Shown: positions 23,434 to 36,005 of the stretch, piece after piece
Layout of the letters: every line of letters begins with the position of its first letter
Numbering within the stretch: the first letter of the stretch is position 1
Assembly: GCA_963971285.1 (NCBI GenBank)
Contig: OZ020244.1
Span: 33,108,001-33,172,000 of the forward strand
Direction of reading: 5' to 3'
Source of the DNA: Astropecten irregularis
Taxonomy: Eukaryota > Echinodermata > Asteroidea > Paxillosida > Astropectinidae
DNA length: 64,000 bases
The notes under the pieces: model-generated
Databases searched by the model: none
The model's input: the letters and a program-made list of their open reading frames with translations, nothing else
What the model was told of the DNA's origin: nothing
Made by a program: the position numbers and the translations under genes

Positions 23434-23930
23434 GCCTTCTTTAAAACTGTGTGCTGCCATTTTGTTACAGAGTCAAATCCACCAGGCCTATATATAACTC
23501 TGCCAGATATAATCTACAGCCTACGACAAAAAAAATAAGAGAAGTGAGAGCTACCCAAGCACTCTATGGCCTTACTCCAATGGGCAGTACGTACAGATTT
23601 ACCGCAGAGAGCCAACTGGACCAGCATATGTGATGGACTTGATCCGATCCATCGATCAATCAAAGCTCATACATCATTTGGTAAGCACTGCTGTACATGT
23701 AGAGGTGAACACCCTGATGAAAAACTCATTATGGCATGCTTTATGTGCATTCATTATGCATGTTTAAAAGAAAGGGGTAACAAAAAAAGAAGCAAATGAC
23801 GTGAAGGGTGTACTGGCATTCCGTCAGCAGTATCTATGATAAATCAAAACTTGTTAAAATGAAAAAGCAATATACTTCTTTTTGAGTGGGGCGGGATTTA
23901 AATGGCCCAGGGTATAATGAAGAGAGTGAA
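23434..23930. other. Unassigned open frames, no gene called
   Basis: Two overlapping plus-strand frames look coding-like: one contains YGLTPMGSTYRFTAESQLDQ, and the other ends with CCTCRGEHPDEKLIMACFMC followed by IHYACL. The second has a CxxC...CxxC-x-H-x2-C pattern that resembles half of a zinc finger but fits no family spacing. A GTAAGC donor lies inside it at about 23681. This is not enough to annotate a gene. Confidence 0.25.
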
Positions 23931-23935
23931 CTTAC

Positions 23936-24025
23936 TGTAGTTTTTTCCAGGCAGCTTAGCAGATGGTGATGTTGGGATTCGTAGGCACTGTACTTGCTGC
24001 TCAGATCCTCAATGCTGCAGCCACT
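23936..24025 (-). CDS. Candidate internal exon (90 bp) of a host gene
   Basis: On the minus strand a pyrimidine-rich tract and acceptor (GGTTTTTGTCATTTGCAG) precede exactly 30 codons in one open frame, and these are followed by a strong donor (ACA then GTAAGTTCAC). The exon is phase 0 at both ends. The peptide is polar and helix-friendly (SIEDLSSKYSAYESQHHHLL, then SCLEKTT), of the type seen in coiled-coil or spectrin-like proteins, but no family is recognised. A branch-point-like GACTAAAAT lies about 35 bases upstream of the acceptor. Of all exon candidates in the window this has the best combination of both splice sites, length and composition. Neighbouring exons of the same gene were not found. 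Confidence 0.42.
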
Positions 24026-24030
24026 CTGCA

Positions 24031-26098
24031 AATGACAAAAACCAAGGCCGGATATATTTTAGTCTAAGCGTGCAAAAAATCTATTCAAAGTCAACCAAAA
24101 GCTGGTTAGTTAACAGAGAATAAACAAACAAAGCATTCTTTTAAGAATTATGAATTTTCCACATACAGCATTAGTTTTTGCCTTATAGACAAGTTTGAAG
24201 TCAGAGGATCACAATGTGAAAATATCGAGAAGAATTAATAAATATTTTGTCACAAGAAATTGGTTTGATATTAAAATGAGGCCAGTATAAGTCCAGACTT
24301 CTTGTAATGAATACCTGTTTATTGCATATTTTAAACCCAAAACACCAACACAAAAAATTGTGGGCAAAATAAAAAAATGTTCACAATGAATTATGACCAT
24401 TAAGCTTCATTGCGAGTCCAACATTGTCACGGCCATCTTTATACAATAAAAAAACCATGCGTCCATTCAAAACCATAAATAAAACATGTATATATAGATT
24501 GCGATCCATTTACAATTTGTTGTCGTTTGCTCAGTAAGGCATTTCATCTCTTCCTGACATCCCTTGCTTTTTTGTCTCGCTCTTCTTTTCCAGTCATTTA
24601 TTTATTTATCTTTTTCTGACAGCCAGGTCATATAACGCTCGAAGGGGAAACTCGAGTGCAGGCTGCACTTTCATAATGCAATGATGCATCGCCAACTTAG
24701 ATATATCCCGGATGAGAAGGCTTGAGCAGGGTCTGATAAAAGTATGACGAATCCAGGCCTAGTCATGCTAGTTTGGCTTTCTTTTTTTTTTTTGGTGCGG
24801 GGGGGGGGGGGCTGACTGAGGGGAGAGAGGGGGAACCGCCTGCCACCGGCCGTTGCAAACAAGCAAACAAGACAAGGTCAGGTGAATCAAGGGAGAACTC
24901 AAGCCTTATTTATCGGGCGGTACCTCTCAGATGAAATCACCCCCCATTCAATCAATAAATGTAATCACAATTTCACACGTCAATGTCGATTGCAAAATCT
25001 CTCCCCCCTTCGCTCCCTCTACCTATATTGCCTCAGGAGTACACAACATTCCTCGTCTCCACAACAACAACAACAACAACAAACACCATTTCTGACTTAA
25101 AAAACTAATTATCAGTCAGATTTTTTCAAAATACATTGTATTAAAACACGACAGGGACCGTTCATTGCTTGATCGTGCTCAACATTCCTTATATGTCCAA
25201 GAGGCATCAACTTAAAAAAAAAAAAATGCTTTCCACCGTCTTGAATTACAAATCTGCATCTTTTAACAGGTGTACCAGCTTGATGCACAGACTGAGAGAA
25301 AAAACAAATTGAGTAGACCATCATAGATCTAATCCAAGCATCTTCCCAGAAACACTTTCTTGAAGCAGCAAGGAGACACTCCTTGGCAATCTCAGGGGGA
25401 TTGATGTAGCTCCTCCGACATGGTCTGTACATTAATTTTTTTTTTTTTTTCTCTCTCTCTCTCTTTGTTTCATCTTTGCCACCTTCTCCTGGACAGAGTA
25501 CACTTTGCAGGATGCTGTTTTGCATTTCGCTGATAAATCACTTGAACCTAACTGAGGACACGGACCTATGACCATACAGTGATGGATGACCAGTGCATAC
25601 TAGGCGTGTGCTATGTCAATAGTACAGCGTTAACTACGCACAAATCTTCAAGCTCTTTATTTTAATCTGCATTTCTTTCTCCAATGAACAAAAACAAACA
25701 ATTCACAAAAAACACAAAAATAAAAAATTTCAAACCTCACAAAATAAATAAAGAAAGAAAAATTGGATAAAAATGGTTCTGTATCAATATTCCTCTTTAA
25801 AAAGGGGAAGACAACCGGAGGAGACTTCCACTGCCATTGAATAAAACAATCAAATTAATATTCGTTAAAGAGCCCTGATTCATTATAATTATGGTATAAA
25901 CAGACATGACTTACCAGACCTAAGTCAGCAAATTTATCAAATCATCAGCTACGCCACAAGAGAACATGACTAAACAAAATACATGTATCAGTCCTAACAA
26001 AGTGAACACATACATGAAACTATCCAAAGCAGGAGTTTTAAAACAGGTCTGTGACTTCAAGGAAATAATAATCCATTGGTATTAAGTCTATGAGTTGT
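24031..26098. other. Noncoding stretch, no gene recognised
   Basis: It contains an ACA(ACA)n microsatellite at 25061-25082, a T run plus CT repeat at about 25438-25464, and a G tract near 24800. Open frames around 25112-25525 contain the microsatellite and lack an acceptor with a pyrimidine tract. Confidence 0.45.
25061..25082. repeat. ACA trinucleotide microsatellite
   Basis: About seven uninterrupted ACA/CAA units. Confidence 0.9.
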
Positions 26099-26099
26099 C

Positions 26100-26349
26100 C
26101 AGGGGCCAATTTCACAACCCTGCTTAGCACAAACAATTTGCTAACCATTACATTTTATGGCTTGAAAAAAAAACAAATTAATTAACAACCAAATTTTAGT
26201 GCTGTCTATACATGTAACTTGTAATTGTTCTTTACCTGTTGTTCGCTGACCATGAATATCAAACGGAATCTTTAATGGTGGTTTGTCTTATTGAGAAAGA
26301 GCTTGCTAAGCATTTTTTTTTTGTGCTTAACAGTTCCACGAAAATGGCC
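26100..26349. repeat. GGGGCCAATTTCA-ended TIR element, copy 1
   Basis: The left end CAGGGGCCAATTTCACAACC with CTGCTTAGCACAAACAATTT is mirrored by a diverged right end (TTTTTTTGTGCTTAACAGTT, then AAAATGGCC). The interior contains GTTGTTCGCTGACCATGAAT and TATCAAACGGAATCTTTAAT, shared with the copy at 57673. Single-unit interior. It is non-coding and old, judging by mismatches. Confidence 0.8.
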
Positions 26350-28528
26350 TTAGTCCTGTGTTGGTAGTGTCCAAACTTGTCAATTACTTGACTTAATAAG
26401 AAATATATGTGAATCGCCTGGATTCACTACACACCCAGACACATTTGCACTACATGTACTGTGATTCTCATATTATACCGGTACTCCTTGACTTTTTCTC
26501 GACTGAAGTTGAGAATTTACATAATGTGCCACCGCATCAGCCATCCAAATGGCCTCAGTCATCTTGCAAGGGGTGTATGTATATGCCTTGCAAGAGCATG
26601 ATGATTCAGGAGATCCAAGCCAGAACGGGTTCCATCCATACAACCTGTAATTGTCTCACCCCATGCCTTGGCAGTGTCAAAGACACTCAACCAGGCGTGT
26701 GTTAACATTCTAAACACCATCTCCACATCTCTCACTTCCCTAACAGAATAACCAAGAGTGCTTCATAAGTTTATCGCAATTCTCAGACCTTTTTAAATCA
26801 GGGTGGGGAGTTTTTTTTTTTCTTGCCAGATTTTATCATTCCTTTGCGGCTCGACTTTATGCTCATGAAGCGATCACTTCAGGTGGTTGCGGTTCCAACA
26901 GTTCAGAATACACACATGATACCTCATATGCCTTCAAATTCATCACAAATGTGAGAAGCAGTATCACAACAGCATACAGAGATACAGCTCAAACTACCGT
27001 ATACTGCATAAACCATACACTTCCCGTTTCACTTCAAAATCACCCTCTTTTCATCTCTTAAGGACGTCTATTAGTGACAGCCATCAAATTACTTCTCTTT
27101 TGTTTTGGGGAAAAAGCTCTCATTTCTGCTCTTTCAGTATCCATGGTGATGACAGGCTTTGTGCTCCGTGTCCTGTGCACTGTTTCCCCAATAGAAGCAC
27201 GTCATCGTCGTGGATATAAATTTGAGGAAGGCACTGCCGTCGGCGGCTTGCCTGACCAAGCACTTCTATTGTCACTCATTATTTAATGAGATGATGTTCT
27301 GCCTTGTGCTGTTATAATGAAAAATTTAGGCTGGGTAAACATGGTGCCTGACTCCCCCCCCCCCCCCCCTCCACATACACACACACAAGAGAAGAAAATC
27401 AACAAAAAGGCACAATTACTGACTACCCTGTATTTTCTGGTCTCGCTTTTCTGGAGAGAGATATTGATATATTAAAAAACATGAGTATGAGAATGGAAAT
27501 TATGATAATTGTCAGTGTTCTATTGACAGGTGGTAATATTGTTATAATAAAACATTGTAATAATAACTCACTCTGCTAAGTTAGAGGGAATTTCAAAAGG
27601 TTTGTGCACAAATTTTTAATACTTAACCTATTTCAAAAAAGCCTGAAATTGATAAAATCATTGCAAATAAATTGGACACCAAACATATTTCCTACAAAAG
27701 GTGTTTGTCAACTTAGGGCAGAATCAAACATTTCCTCCTTACGTCTGATTTCACCCTAACATAGACTTATATAGCAAACCGTTCCCCCCCCCCCACCCCA
27801 AACGTAGCTTTTAACAATACAATATTATCATTATTATCATATGAAGGCAGTTTTCATGTTCATTTAACAAAATCTTAGCACTGGACTCAACAGTTCATAA
27901 ACAGTGCAAACAGTCACCATGGGAAATCTTGGTTCATCAGATGCTGGGTTTTTCAAGGAAATCAAGATTTGGTGTCTTTTCCAAAGATTATTTAACATAA
28001 TTTCGACAGTTAACTCATTTTTCATAACTATAGGTTTGGTGTGCTTAGAACATTTTGGCTTGGCTACTTTACAAAACTACAGTTTATGACGATCAAAGAG
28101 CCTGGAAATCAAAAAGTCAGCCAGCAAAACCTTATCCTGCCTATGAACTAAACAACATCCACTGATGCCCGTATGGACTGCCAGTCAGGCACGTACGCTG
28201 TGCTGCACTTAGAATGTATCAACCTTGCATCTGTGGCCCTTTCTTGAACCACAAAAAAACAAATCAGGGTCTTGCAAAGTGACGAGGGACTTTGAATGAC
28301 CGGTATAAAACATGCATGGGCCTCCTCCAGACCCTGCATAAATGTATTGGGTTGCTGGAGTTGTAAAGAGACTTTGCAACTGGTACACTTCGGATTGCTA
28401 CTTTGTAATGCTACCGCACAGTGAGTCAAGTGTTCCATTTCCACTGATACTACCGGGGTTCGGAGCACAGCAAAGTCTACAATGCAAGGATGGATTGGAA
28501 GAGAACAACAACAGCAAAGATGCAACTT
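26350..28528. other. Noncoding stretch, no gene recognised
   Basis: The stretch contains C tracts near 27354 and 27785. No gene, RNA or element termini are recognised. Confidence 0.45.
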
Positions 28529-28887
28529 AAAGGTACTATCATACTTTGGTTGCATACCGAAACAAAAAACTCCACAGATTTACCTATAACTTACAGGGTA
28601 TAAAGATGGTGATGGTAGAAACATACTGTTAAAATGTTTCTGCCTAAAATGCTGTATTTGTCAAGAAAAGAGTCAAACCAATGGCCAACAAATTTTGATC
28701 TTTGGAAAATCAAAATGCTGAAAAGGTTTTTTTAAATACTGTGGCGGTTTATCACCATTTCCTCAAAAAGTGGGCACTGTGTGGGACTGGGAATTTCACA
28801 GTTGACTGTTACTGTACAGTATTTTCCTTGATATTTTTGCCCATGAATCTGCATTTCTTCGACCAAAACGAAAGTATATTATCTTTA
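28529..28887 (+). repeat. Family A TIR element copy
   Basis: It starts AAAGGTACTATCATACTTTG after TTAA-type sequence and ends with the inverted, diverged AAAGTATATTATCTTT. It has the full set of body blocks (ACAGATTTACCTATAACTTA, GATGGTGATGGTAGAAACAT, CTCAAAAAGTGGGCACTGTG, TTCCTTGATATTTTTGCCCA). This is one of the more complete copies. It is non-coding. Confidence 0.85.
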
Positions 28888-31800
28888 AAGACACATTACA
28901 AGGACAGGTTCACATACCGACTTTGAAATAGCTGATGTTGATATTGATAAGTCAATTCATGTTTTGAATGAAAAAGCTCAATCAATCAATCCTTCGCAAG
29001 AAAAACACCATTGTTGAAAATTGATATTAAGAAGAATTAGCCAAACGCTTTCAGTCTTCTATAGTACTATTCCTATTTCAGGAAACAGTGAGACTATTTC
29101 AGTCTCCAGAATGTGTGACACTGCTGAGGCACTGTGTCATGGAAAAAGTCTAAGTAAGGTTCCCCAAACCACCCATGCCCCTATGGCATTTGGACAGATC
29201 GCTCGATACTTGCTCAACCGATTGACCGATCTATGCCGTTTCTATAAAAAAAAATGTCCCAATTCTATCATGTCTGTGTTCCGCTGAGTGCAAAGCAAAG
29301 AGAGTGCAAGCAGCAGGCCGTTGCACGCCGCGATGCCAACGCTGATACAGAAGCTCTGTGGAGTGGTGGTGGGTGTTTGTACAGCTAGGTCGCAGGATGA
29401 AGTTATCAACAGTCTGGGGGAGCAGGACAGGCTAAAATGGGCCCTCAAATCAGGCTTTAATGCCACATATTACTGGACCCTGGGAATTTTGAGAATGAGC
29501 CAGGAGACCATCACTAGCTTTAATACAGAGCAGTGGCTAGGCTTGTCCCAGGTCGATCAAACTGGCTTATCACTATCTCAACAGTGACAGAATGATGTTT
29601 CTATAAGTAGGTAGGCAGTTGTGAGACCCCAACAGCTTGGAGTAATTTAATTTTGACAGAGCCACTTGTTGAAAGGATTTGGAAAGACATGTCATAAGAA
29701 GGACAGAGAGGGGCATGTCCCTAGTCCAAGCATAGTACCCTGTCCCCAAATCACAAACTGTTTGATCAGTAGTTGATGAAACTGGTTTATTTCTGGCTGA
29801 TCAAGGTTTCAACATGACAGGTTTGGATATATTCAGGCCGGTTCGTGCCACCAAAATGTCTGAACTGGTTCATTACGGGTGCAGCCAGGTACAGCTGTAC
29901 GTATCAAACTGGATTATGACTAGTAAATGAACCACAAACCTTATTAAAGTCAGCACTACATGCAGCAAAGGCCATCTGTATACTTGCAATTAAGCAAACT
30001 GAACCTGATACTACCTTATTGCCATAAGAGGGTAAAATCAAGACTTCAATGAGTCGCATCCATACTTTTCCTCTGGAACACGATCTCATTTGGAAGAAAC
30101 TAAAGCATACACAACTATTATTTACAGTAATATAAGGCAGAAGCACATTGTCAGGTGTCTTTCAAATCTCATGTGAATGCTTGGTTGGAAGAACTCCCTA
30201 GCGGTGCATGTACGGGTGTCAAATCAAATCTAAATGTTGTGTTAAACAGCGTCTCCAGTTTCAGTGCCATTATTATTATGACAGCTTCTCTCCATACTGA
30301 CTTCCATTCATATAGCCGGGCTAAACCTAACATGCCAAGACTCTGTGGCCAGAGTTTCATGTGGCCTCCTGAGCAAATTGATTAGCCAGCACAGGTGATC
30401 CGTGATTCCATGTGATGTATATTGCTAGCGACTGGCACCCAGCAAATTTCTGGCAGAGGAAATCTCCTGTTCAATAATGTTAACCCAAATGGATCTGTTT
30501 GGGATGATGAGCAGAGTATTCCGTGAAGATGCTATGACACAAAGTCTAGTGCCTGACAGTAACTTCATTATCTTTGATAAAATATTGGACCCCTATTTCA
30601 AATCTTGGCCCAAGCTAGAGGTCGATTCTGTTGGCTGTAAGAACTCAAAATACAAATTGGAGATTCTGATCATGTTGAAGCTCCTGTTTTTGTAGAGTTG
30701 GATATAAGAAGACGGGGGAGTAATTCCTTATTTCCAGCATGTTTCTGATCTTTCTGCTTGTCCATCTGATCATTGCACAGGCAAAACATATCAGGGGTCA
30801 GCAAGGGATTGCCTGGAAAAGATTCCTGCAAGCATCTTTTTGTGCCTCAGTTTTGAAAATGGTGCTGTAGTTTGTTCTCAATGTACAGGATTTATGATTC
30901 TTATGTAAACTGTTTCGCAACCTCCATGGCAGAAACTTGGGCTGAAATGGAGAGAACTGGATTGTGAGAATCGGAGCAAGAAATGAAAACATTCGGGCCT
31001 GCTGCGTAATGACTTGTATGACTTCTTAACTAGTTGCTTGTGAGGATGCAGCTGTATCGTTGGAGGAAAATTCACTGAATCAATTAATCATCAACCATCA
31101 AAGGAATCCAGTGAAATTTGATTGCCATGAAATATAGATTCTACTTTTTCCCGGTTCTGAATCATCCCCAAATTTGCTACACATGTGAGGAGCAGTCTGA
31201 CGTAGTTGAGGTGTGTGGCATAAGAGCACGTAGACGATGAGAGTTAATGTCTTGATGTCAATTATGCATCGGTCCTTTTGAAGCATGGCGTATTTTGCCA
31301 TACAGGCCGTGGCTCCGAAGAACCGCGCTCGTTAATGCTCGCACAGGCATCATGACTTTTGCATGAGATAGAAGCAGACGTATCTGCCGTGCTAACGTAA
31401 GCAATGTGGATGCAGAGAACCCTTAATGCACATCTCAAGATGAGACAGCTTTACCTTCATACCACTCACATGAGCAGAACCTTTGGCGTAGCGGTTCTTT
31501 CCTCGCCTTTCACCTTTGGCGGACCATGTGCAAGTCCGGCTCGGTCCACAAGTGGATTGGGTTTTCAGTCCCTACCTGATTCTGTGGGTTTTACCCAAAA
31601 TATTACTCTGGGGGTTTTCCTCCCACCTCTTAAATTGTATCCTCTTCTAGTCATCTTTCCATAAAAGGTTTCATCATGCACTTTGAGGAATCCTTGGTGT
31701 CATTACCAGAAATAAATAATAAAAAATAAAAAAACCTCGTCTCTTTTCACTGCAAACATAATTCATGTTGGGATGTACATGGCTATGGTACGCATTCATG

Positions 31801-32610
31801 TTCACAAAAGTAAATAATTAGGCTCTGTACATGAATAGCAGCCCCAGGCTTTCACTCATTTCACTTGCCATAAAAAGTCACCAATGACAACTTGAGTCTC
31901 AAAACTGTCATTTTATAGATATATAAATATGCACGGCTTATGTGCAGAACTGAATATATAATTGATTCCGTCAATACAATGAGTATGTCAGAGTACTTAG
32001 TGGGACTAGACAAATCAAGTCCAGTCATCAGCCGCTCAGGTATACTTAATCAAGCAAGTGGCTCCTAAAATATTGCTGCGGAAGTGTTGTTTACTCTCGA
32101 TCCGGTTACACAATCTGGGATGCCTATGTGCATTCATATCCTGCCTCCGACTCCTTCAGCTGCCTGAATGAGGAACTGCCAGGCTACAAGCGAGAGGAAT
32201 GGAGAGCATCATCGGGTTGTGGGAGGCGGTGAGTCTAACAACAAGCAGTGAACTAGCATCTCACATCACAGCTTGAAGGCAATGGATTTATTTATACTGT
32301 ACTCAAGCGGCATCAATGGCATCAGGATCTGATAGCTCTTGGTGGCATCCACCTCAGTGATGAGAAGGGTATTATGCAATCACATGATTTACTCTAACCA
32401 GTGTCGTGCATGCACATTCCCCGCTCCGACTTTCACTCATCTTTATTCAAATTACAATGTTTCACTCGCTCGCCGATTTTTGTTTATTTTCATCAGATCT
32501 CAACTCACGTAAACTAACAGTATATATCATTCAAAGATGGTTCAGCAATTGATTCTGCTTGGTTTCAAAATGTTTCAATGGCAGGCTTTTTTTCTTCTAG
32601 CTAGGTAGTT
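28888..32610. other. Noncoding stretch with one weak exon candidate
   Basis: No gene is recognised. A fragment at about 31546-31680 (GTGGATTGGGTTTTCAGTCC, GTGGGTTTTACCC, GGGGGTTTTCCTCCCACCTC) resembles a dispersed repeat seen in several invertebrate genomes; this is recognition from memory and unverified. A plus frame at 29288-29587 is open for 99 codons without a known domain. Confidence 0.35.
29082..29153 (+). other. Possible 72-bp internal exon, weak
   Basis: Acceptor CTATTCCTATTTCAG and donor TCTAA/GTAAGG bound 72 bp. One frame (SETISVSRMCDTAEALCHGK) is open through both junctions and another is open up to a stop at the donor. No family is recognised. Confidence 0.22.
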
Positions 32611-32613
32611 TAA

Positions 32614-32845
32614 AGCCCACCGCACACTATACTATCCGACTACGACCCCACTGTTTTTTGGAAGGATCGCAAAGCATTCTGGGAGTCTTAACCGTGATTC
32701 GACAGTCGAATCCTGCCGACTGGCCATCAGAGTGGGTCTGCGACTGGGAACAATCACGGTTAAGACTCCCAGAATGCTTTGCGATCCTTCCAAAAACCAG
32801 TCGGGTCCTAGTCGGAATGTCGGATCGTATAGTGTGCGGTGGGCT
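32614..32845. mobile_element. Palindromic MITE with TAA duplication
   Basis: Ends AGCCCACCGCACACTATAC are inverted and identical for 19 bp. Farther in, about 45 bp around GGATCGCAAAGCATTCTGGG are also perfectly inverted. TAA flanks both sides (32611-32613 and 32846-32848). The 3-bp TAA duplication fits PIF/Harbinger-type transposition, and high arm identity indicates youth. It has no transposase. Confidence 0.82.
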
Positions 32846-33019
32846 TAAGATTATGTAGAAAACCTTGGCAGCAGAGGAGGCCCTCATAATAGGAATATTT
32901 GAGGTTGCTTTTAGTCTTTATTTTTCATCAGTTCCAGGATTTGCTTTGATGCCTTCATAGTATACATGAATGAACTAGGGCAAATGGCCAACTTTTAGAA
33001 TATGTGCCTTATTTTGCAG

Positions 33020-33089
33020 TACCATTAATAAGCCAGGTATACAGTGCATTGTCATGGATGTTGTATGTATTGCACTACAACTCTAAAAG
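33020..33089 (+). other. Possible 70-bp internal exon
   Basis: An excellent acceptor (GTGCCTTATTTTGCAG) and an excellent donor (AAAAG/GTAAGTATAA) bound 70 bp. Only one frame is open throughout (SQVYSALSWMLYVLHYNSK), hydrophobic enough to be part of a membrane helix. Splice signals are strong but the peptide is short and unassigned. Confidence 0.28.
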
Positions 33090-34861
33090 GTAAGTATAAT
33101 AGACAGTGCATTAAAATACATCAAGTATCAAATGCAAATGTAGGCTATTTGATGCATTTACGTGTACATGTACATAGCAAGATTTTTCCTGTCATATCAT
33201 AAACTTCACTAAGTTTGATCAAGACTCGCTGGCCACTATAAGCCCATCACAAAGACAGCTAAGAATCTCATCCAAGCTTGGGATCAGGGACTGGAGACCA
33301 TGCCTTTGACAGTTTATGCTGAGGCCCTTCAAAGACAGAAGGTGTAGAGAATAGGAGGAAACACAAACAGTCTATGTTTTAGTCAAATAGCTATGGGTTC
33401 AAATCCGGAGAGGCCCAGTCAGTCAGTTTATAGTCGGCACAATTTGGGCCAGGTCAAAAAGCAAGCCTCAAAGACAACATTCACTGTGGATCCCAACGGC
33501 ACCTGCTTAGTTTGGCCTCTCCGGGGGGACTGGTGACAGTCACCACAGAGGCAAACTCAATCATCCTCTCTGAGAGATGAGAGAGCGGGTCGGTTCAACG
33601 GCGGTGGAGCCAGGGGAGGAGATTTGCTGATGAGATTCTGGTGGGTGAGTTTAAGCCAAGGTGTGAAGCAGTACGCTAGAACTCGCCTGGGACTGGACGT
33701 GTGCTCATAAAATGCTCATGAGGACCTTCAAATGATAGATATTTTTATTCTCTTTCTCTGAGTTGGTGAAGAGATGGAAGTTCCCGTCACCAAAACAAGA
33801 ATATTGAAATAGTACAGGAGAAGTTTGCTTTTATTTTATATCAAGACACACTCTAGACCTAATTTGATGAATCTTTTTGAAATGGTCTGTTCATACGCAA
33901 CAGGCAATTGAGGAAATTCTCAATTCTCAATATAGTCCCCCTGTATGCATAACATTGGTTGTCCTCTAAGAGAACAAAAACAAATTTGAAAAATAAACAA
34001 ATAACTGAGCCCTTGAACTTGGGTCAAGGTAGTCAAGAGTATGAGGTGTGGAAATTGCCACTACATGCACGACCGATCGACGCAGCAAGGGGAAGCTCTT
34101 AAAAACATTAAGGCGACGTGATGGGAGGCAAAGTCACGTGATACTGATGCAATTGCCGCTTCGTTGATGCTGCAGCGAGTTTGTCAATTTGGGAGCATGC
34201 ACCTTCACGGTTATTTGCTTACTCCCAACCTGAATAAATTACCAGCTGGCTGTAATGTCACGGAACCTATACGTAGAGTCACACAGTGGCAATGGACCAT
34301 TCCAATCATCCAAAATGTTAATGCAAACGGAAGATATCCAATGTTATGACAAACTGTAGGAAGTGGAGTTATATTCATTGCATGTTTGTCCACTCAGTTT
34401 GAGGACGATTATAAAGCTAGTCTTTTGGGACAGTTTTGTTTTGGCACGTTGGTCAACAAGCAAAGAGCCACAAATGCTCCGGGCTCCCCAGGCAGATCAA
34501 GAATGCCGTATATTCAATGAGAGCCAAGAGAATCTCTGGGAATGTCAGCACCGGTACATAAACGTCACCGTTGATCAAACCCCAAAGACTATCATCCACA
34601 CTCTGCACTGGATTAATAGACACATCAAACGATCACATATCTCAGTTCTCAGCGTGAAATAGAACTTTACAGCCCTTCCCCTCGGGGGAAAGAAAACTCA
34701 TACATGCTTAACAGGCGGTATTAAATGTTTCTGACTATGTGATGTGTACCCCCTGAATGAAAGTAAACCTGTGCATGATTCATCTGATCTATGCATGGTA
34801 TGATGACTGGTCACCAGGCAGTTAATAACGGTTAATAGCCTCTGATGACTGAAGCAGCTAT

Positions 34862-35023
34862 ACGCCTTTTTCACGGCGCTTCCATTTTTGTCGCCTTCCT
34901 TGTATACCCGTCGGAAAAGATAACACAAATTCCCAAAAGAAAACGGGTACCAGACTATTTCGAATCCAAGCCGCGATTTCATTACACTGCTTCGAATGGG
35001 GATGAATGCACCGTGAAAAAGGT
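34862..35023. repeat. Possible diverged TIR element
   Basis: CGCCTTTTTCACGGCGC at the left and GCACCGTGAAAAAGGTC at the right are inverted repeats with a few mismatches over about 16 bp. No target duplication is evident. Low certainty. Confidence 0.35.
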
Positions 35024-35084
35024 CAATAGCGCTCATACTGGCAAAAGATGGTCGACTATGAGGGAAAAGGGAACACTATAGTGC

Positions 35085-35140
35085 TCCATCCAGCAGTTGG
35101 TTGTGCACTAATCAAGAGGTATCAGGTTCACATCCAGGCA
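35085..35140 (+). repeat. tRNA-like SINE head fragment
   Basis: CAGCAGTTGGTTGTGCAC resembles a pol III A box region, and AGGTTCACATCC about 25 bases later resembles a B box. No cloverleaf-complete tRNA can be drawn. Probably an eroded tRNA-derived SINE 5' end. Confidence 0.3.
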
Positions 35141-36005
35141 AATGAGTCATTGCTGTTTGTGCACTCCAATTAAATGCAGGAGAATGTATGAGTAGGGCCT
35201 ATACAGCAGACATTACATAAACAAGAAAAATTAATTACAGTAAAATACTTGTACTGAATGTACATTGAACATTTTAATAGGGTGCATTCATTAGTGAGTT
35301 ATAAATACCTTAAGCCTATTCAGACTGGCTACATGTCCATACAGCCCAGTGGATAAATTAGCTTAATTAATGAAGGGTAATTCATTCCTTGATGACTCAT
35401 GGTGTCCCGTCGATTACTATACTTCTACATTGAGTCATTATTGTGAACCCAATCCTGCAAGATATGGATTGTGGTGCCTGGTTTTCTTTCCACTTGAACC
35501 ATGGCGGAAGACAGATTTCTTCTTCCTTGCTGGAACCAAGTGATGCCCCCCGTGCGGGCGTTGATCTTGTTGTCTTTGATTAAGCATGTGCCATACAGAG
35601 ATAGCCAGATCATCACCAGACTAATAACCTATAGTCAACGACGGCAACTTTTCCATTCTAGCATTATCACTCCTAATTGCCATTGCATTGAAAGTTCAGA
35701 GTATGATTTTGTTGCAATGTAATTTAATCAACAGTATAGCACTTATTATCCATTGCTTACTGTGGTAATAAATCATGGCAGTATAACGCCATATCCCTCT
35801 CAGCGTGCAGTTTTCATGAGCCAGATGCTGCAGAGTTATTGGTAGTTGAAATTATACATAGAGATGATTATGTTTTTATGATAGTCAGCAACTTTTGGAG
35901 GATGAGCATTTCCCCAATAACAAACTGGCTCCAATGATAATTATATCACGCAGATCGAAGGACTCGGCTGGCCATTTTCATGGAATTGTAAAAGTCATGA
36001 TGGTA

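Larger units (their letters stand above)
32849..36005. other. Noncoding stretch with fragments listed separately
   Basis: No gene is called. It contains a weak exon candidate (33020), a possible inverted-repeat element (34862) and a tRNA-like SINE head (35085). The segment 35330-35480 includes TTAATTAATGA homeodomain-type sites and is compositionally balanced. It could be regulatory, but nothing proves that. Confidence 0.35.

Noticed and set aside
23566-23799. Cysteine-rich plus frame resembling a PHD or zinc-finger half
   Set aside because: The spacing CxxC-x12-CxxC-x-H-x2-C does not match PHD, RING or similar families, and a donor-like GTAAGC interrupts it.
25112-25525. 137-codon minus-strand frame
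   Set aside because: It reads through a T run and a CT microsatellite (giving runs of F, K and E/R) and has a purine-rich, not pyrimidine-rich, tract at its only acceptor-like AG.
25906-25975. Minus-strand donor CTG/GTAAGT after a kinase-like FADLGL string
   Set aside because: The frame has a stop shortly upstream and there is no acceptor between, so an exon cannot be built.
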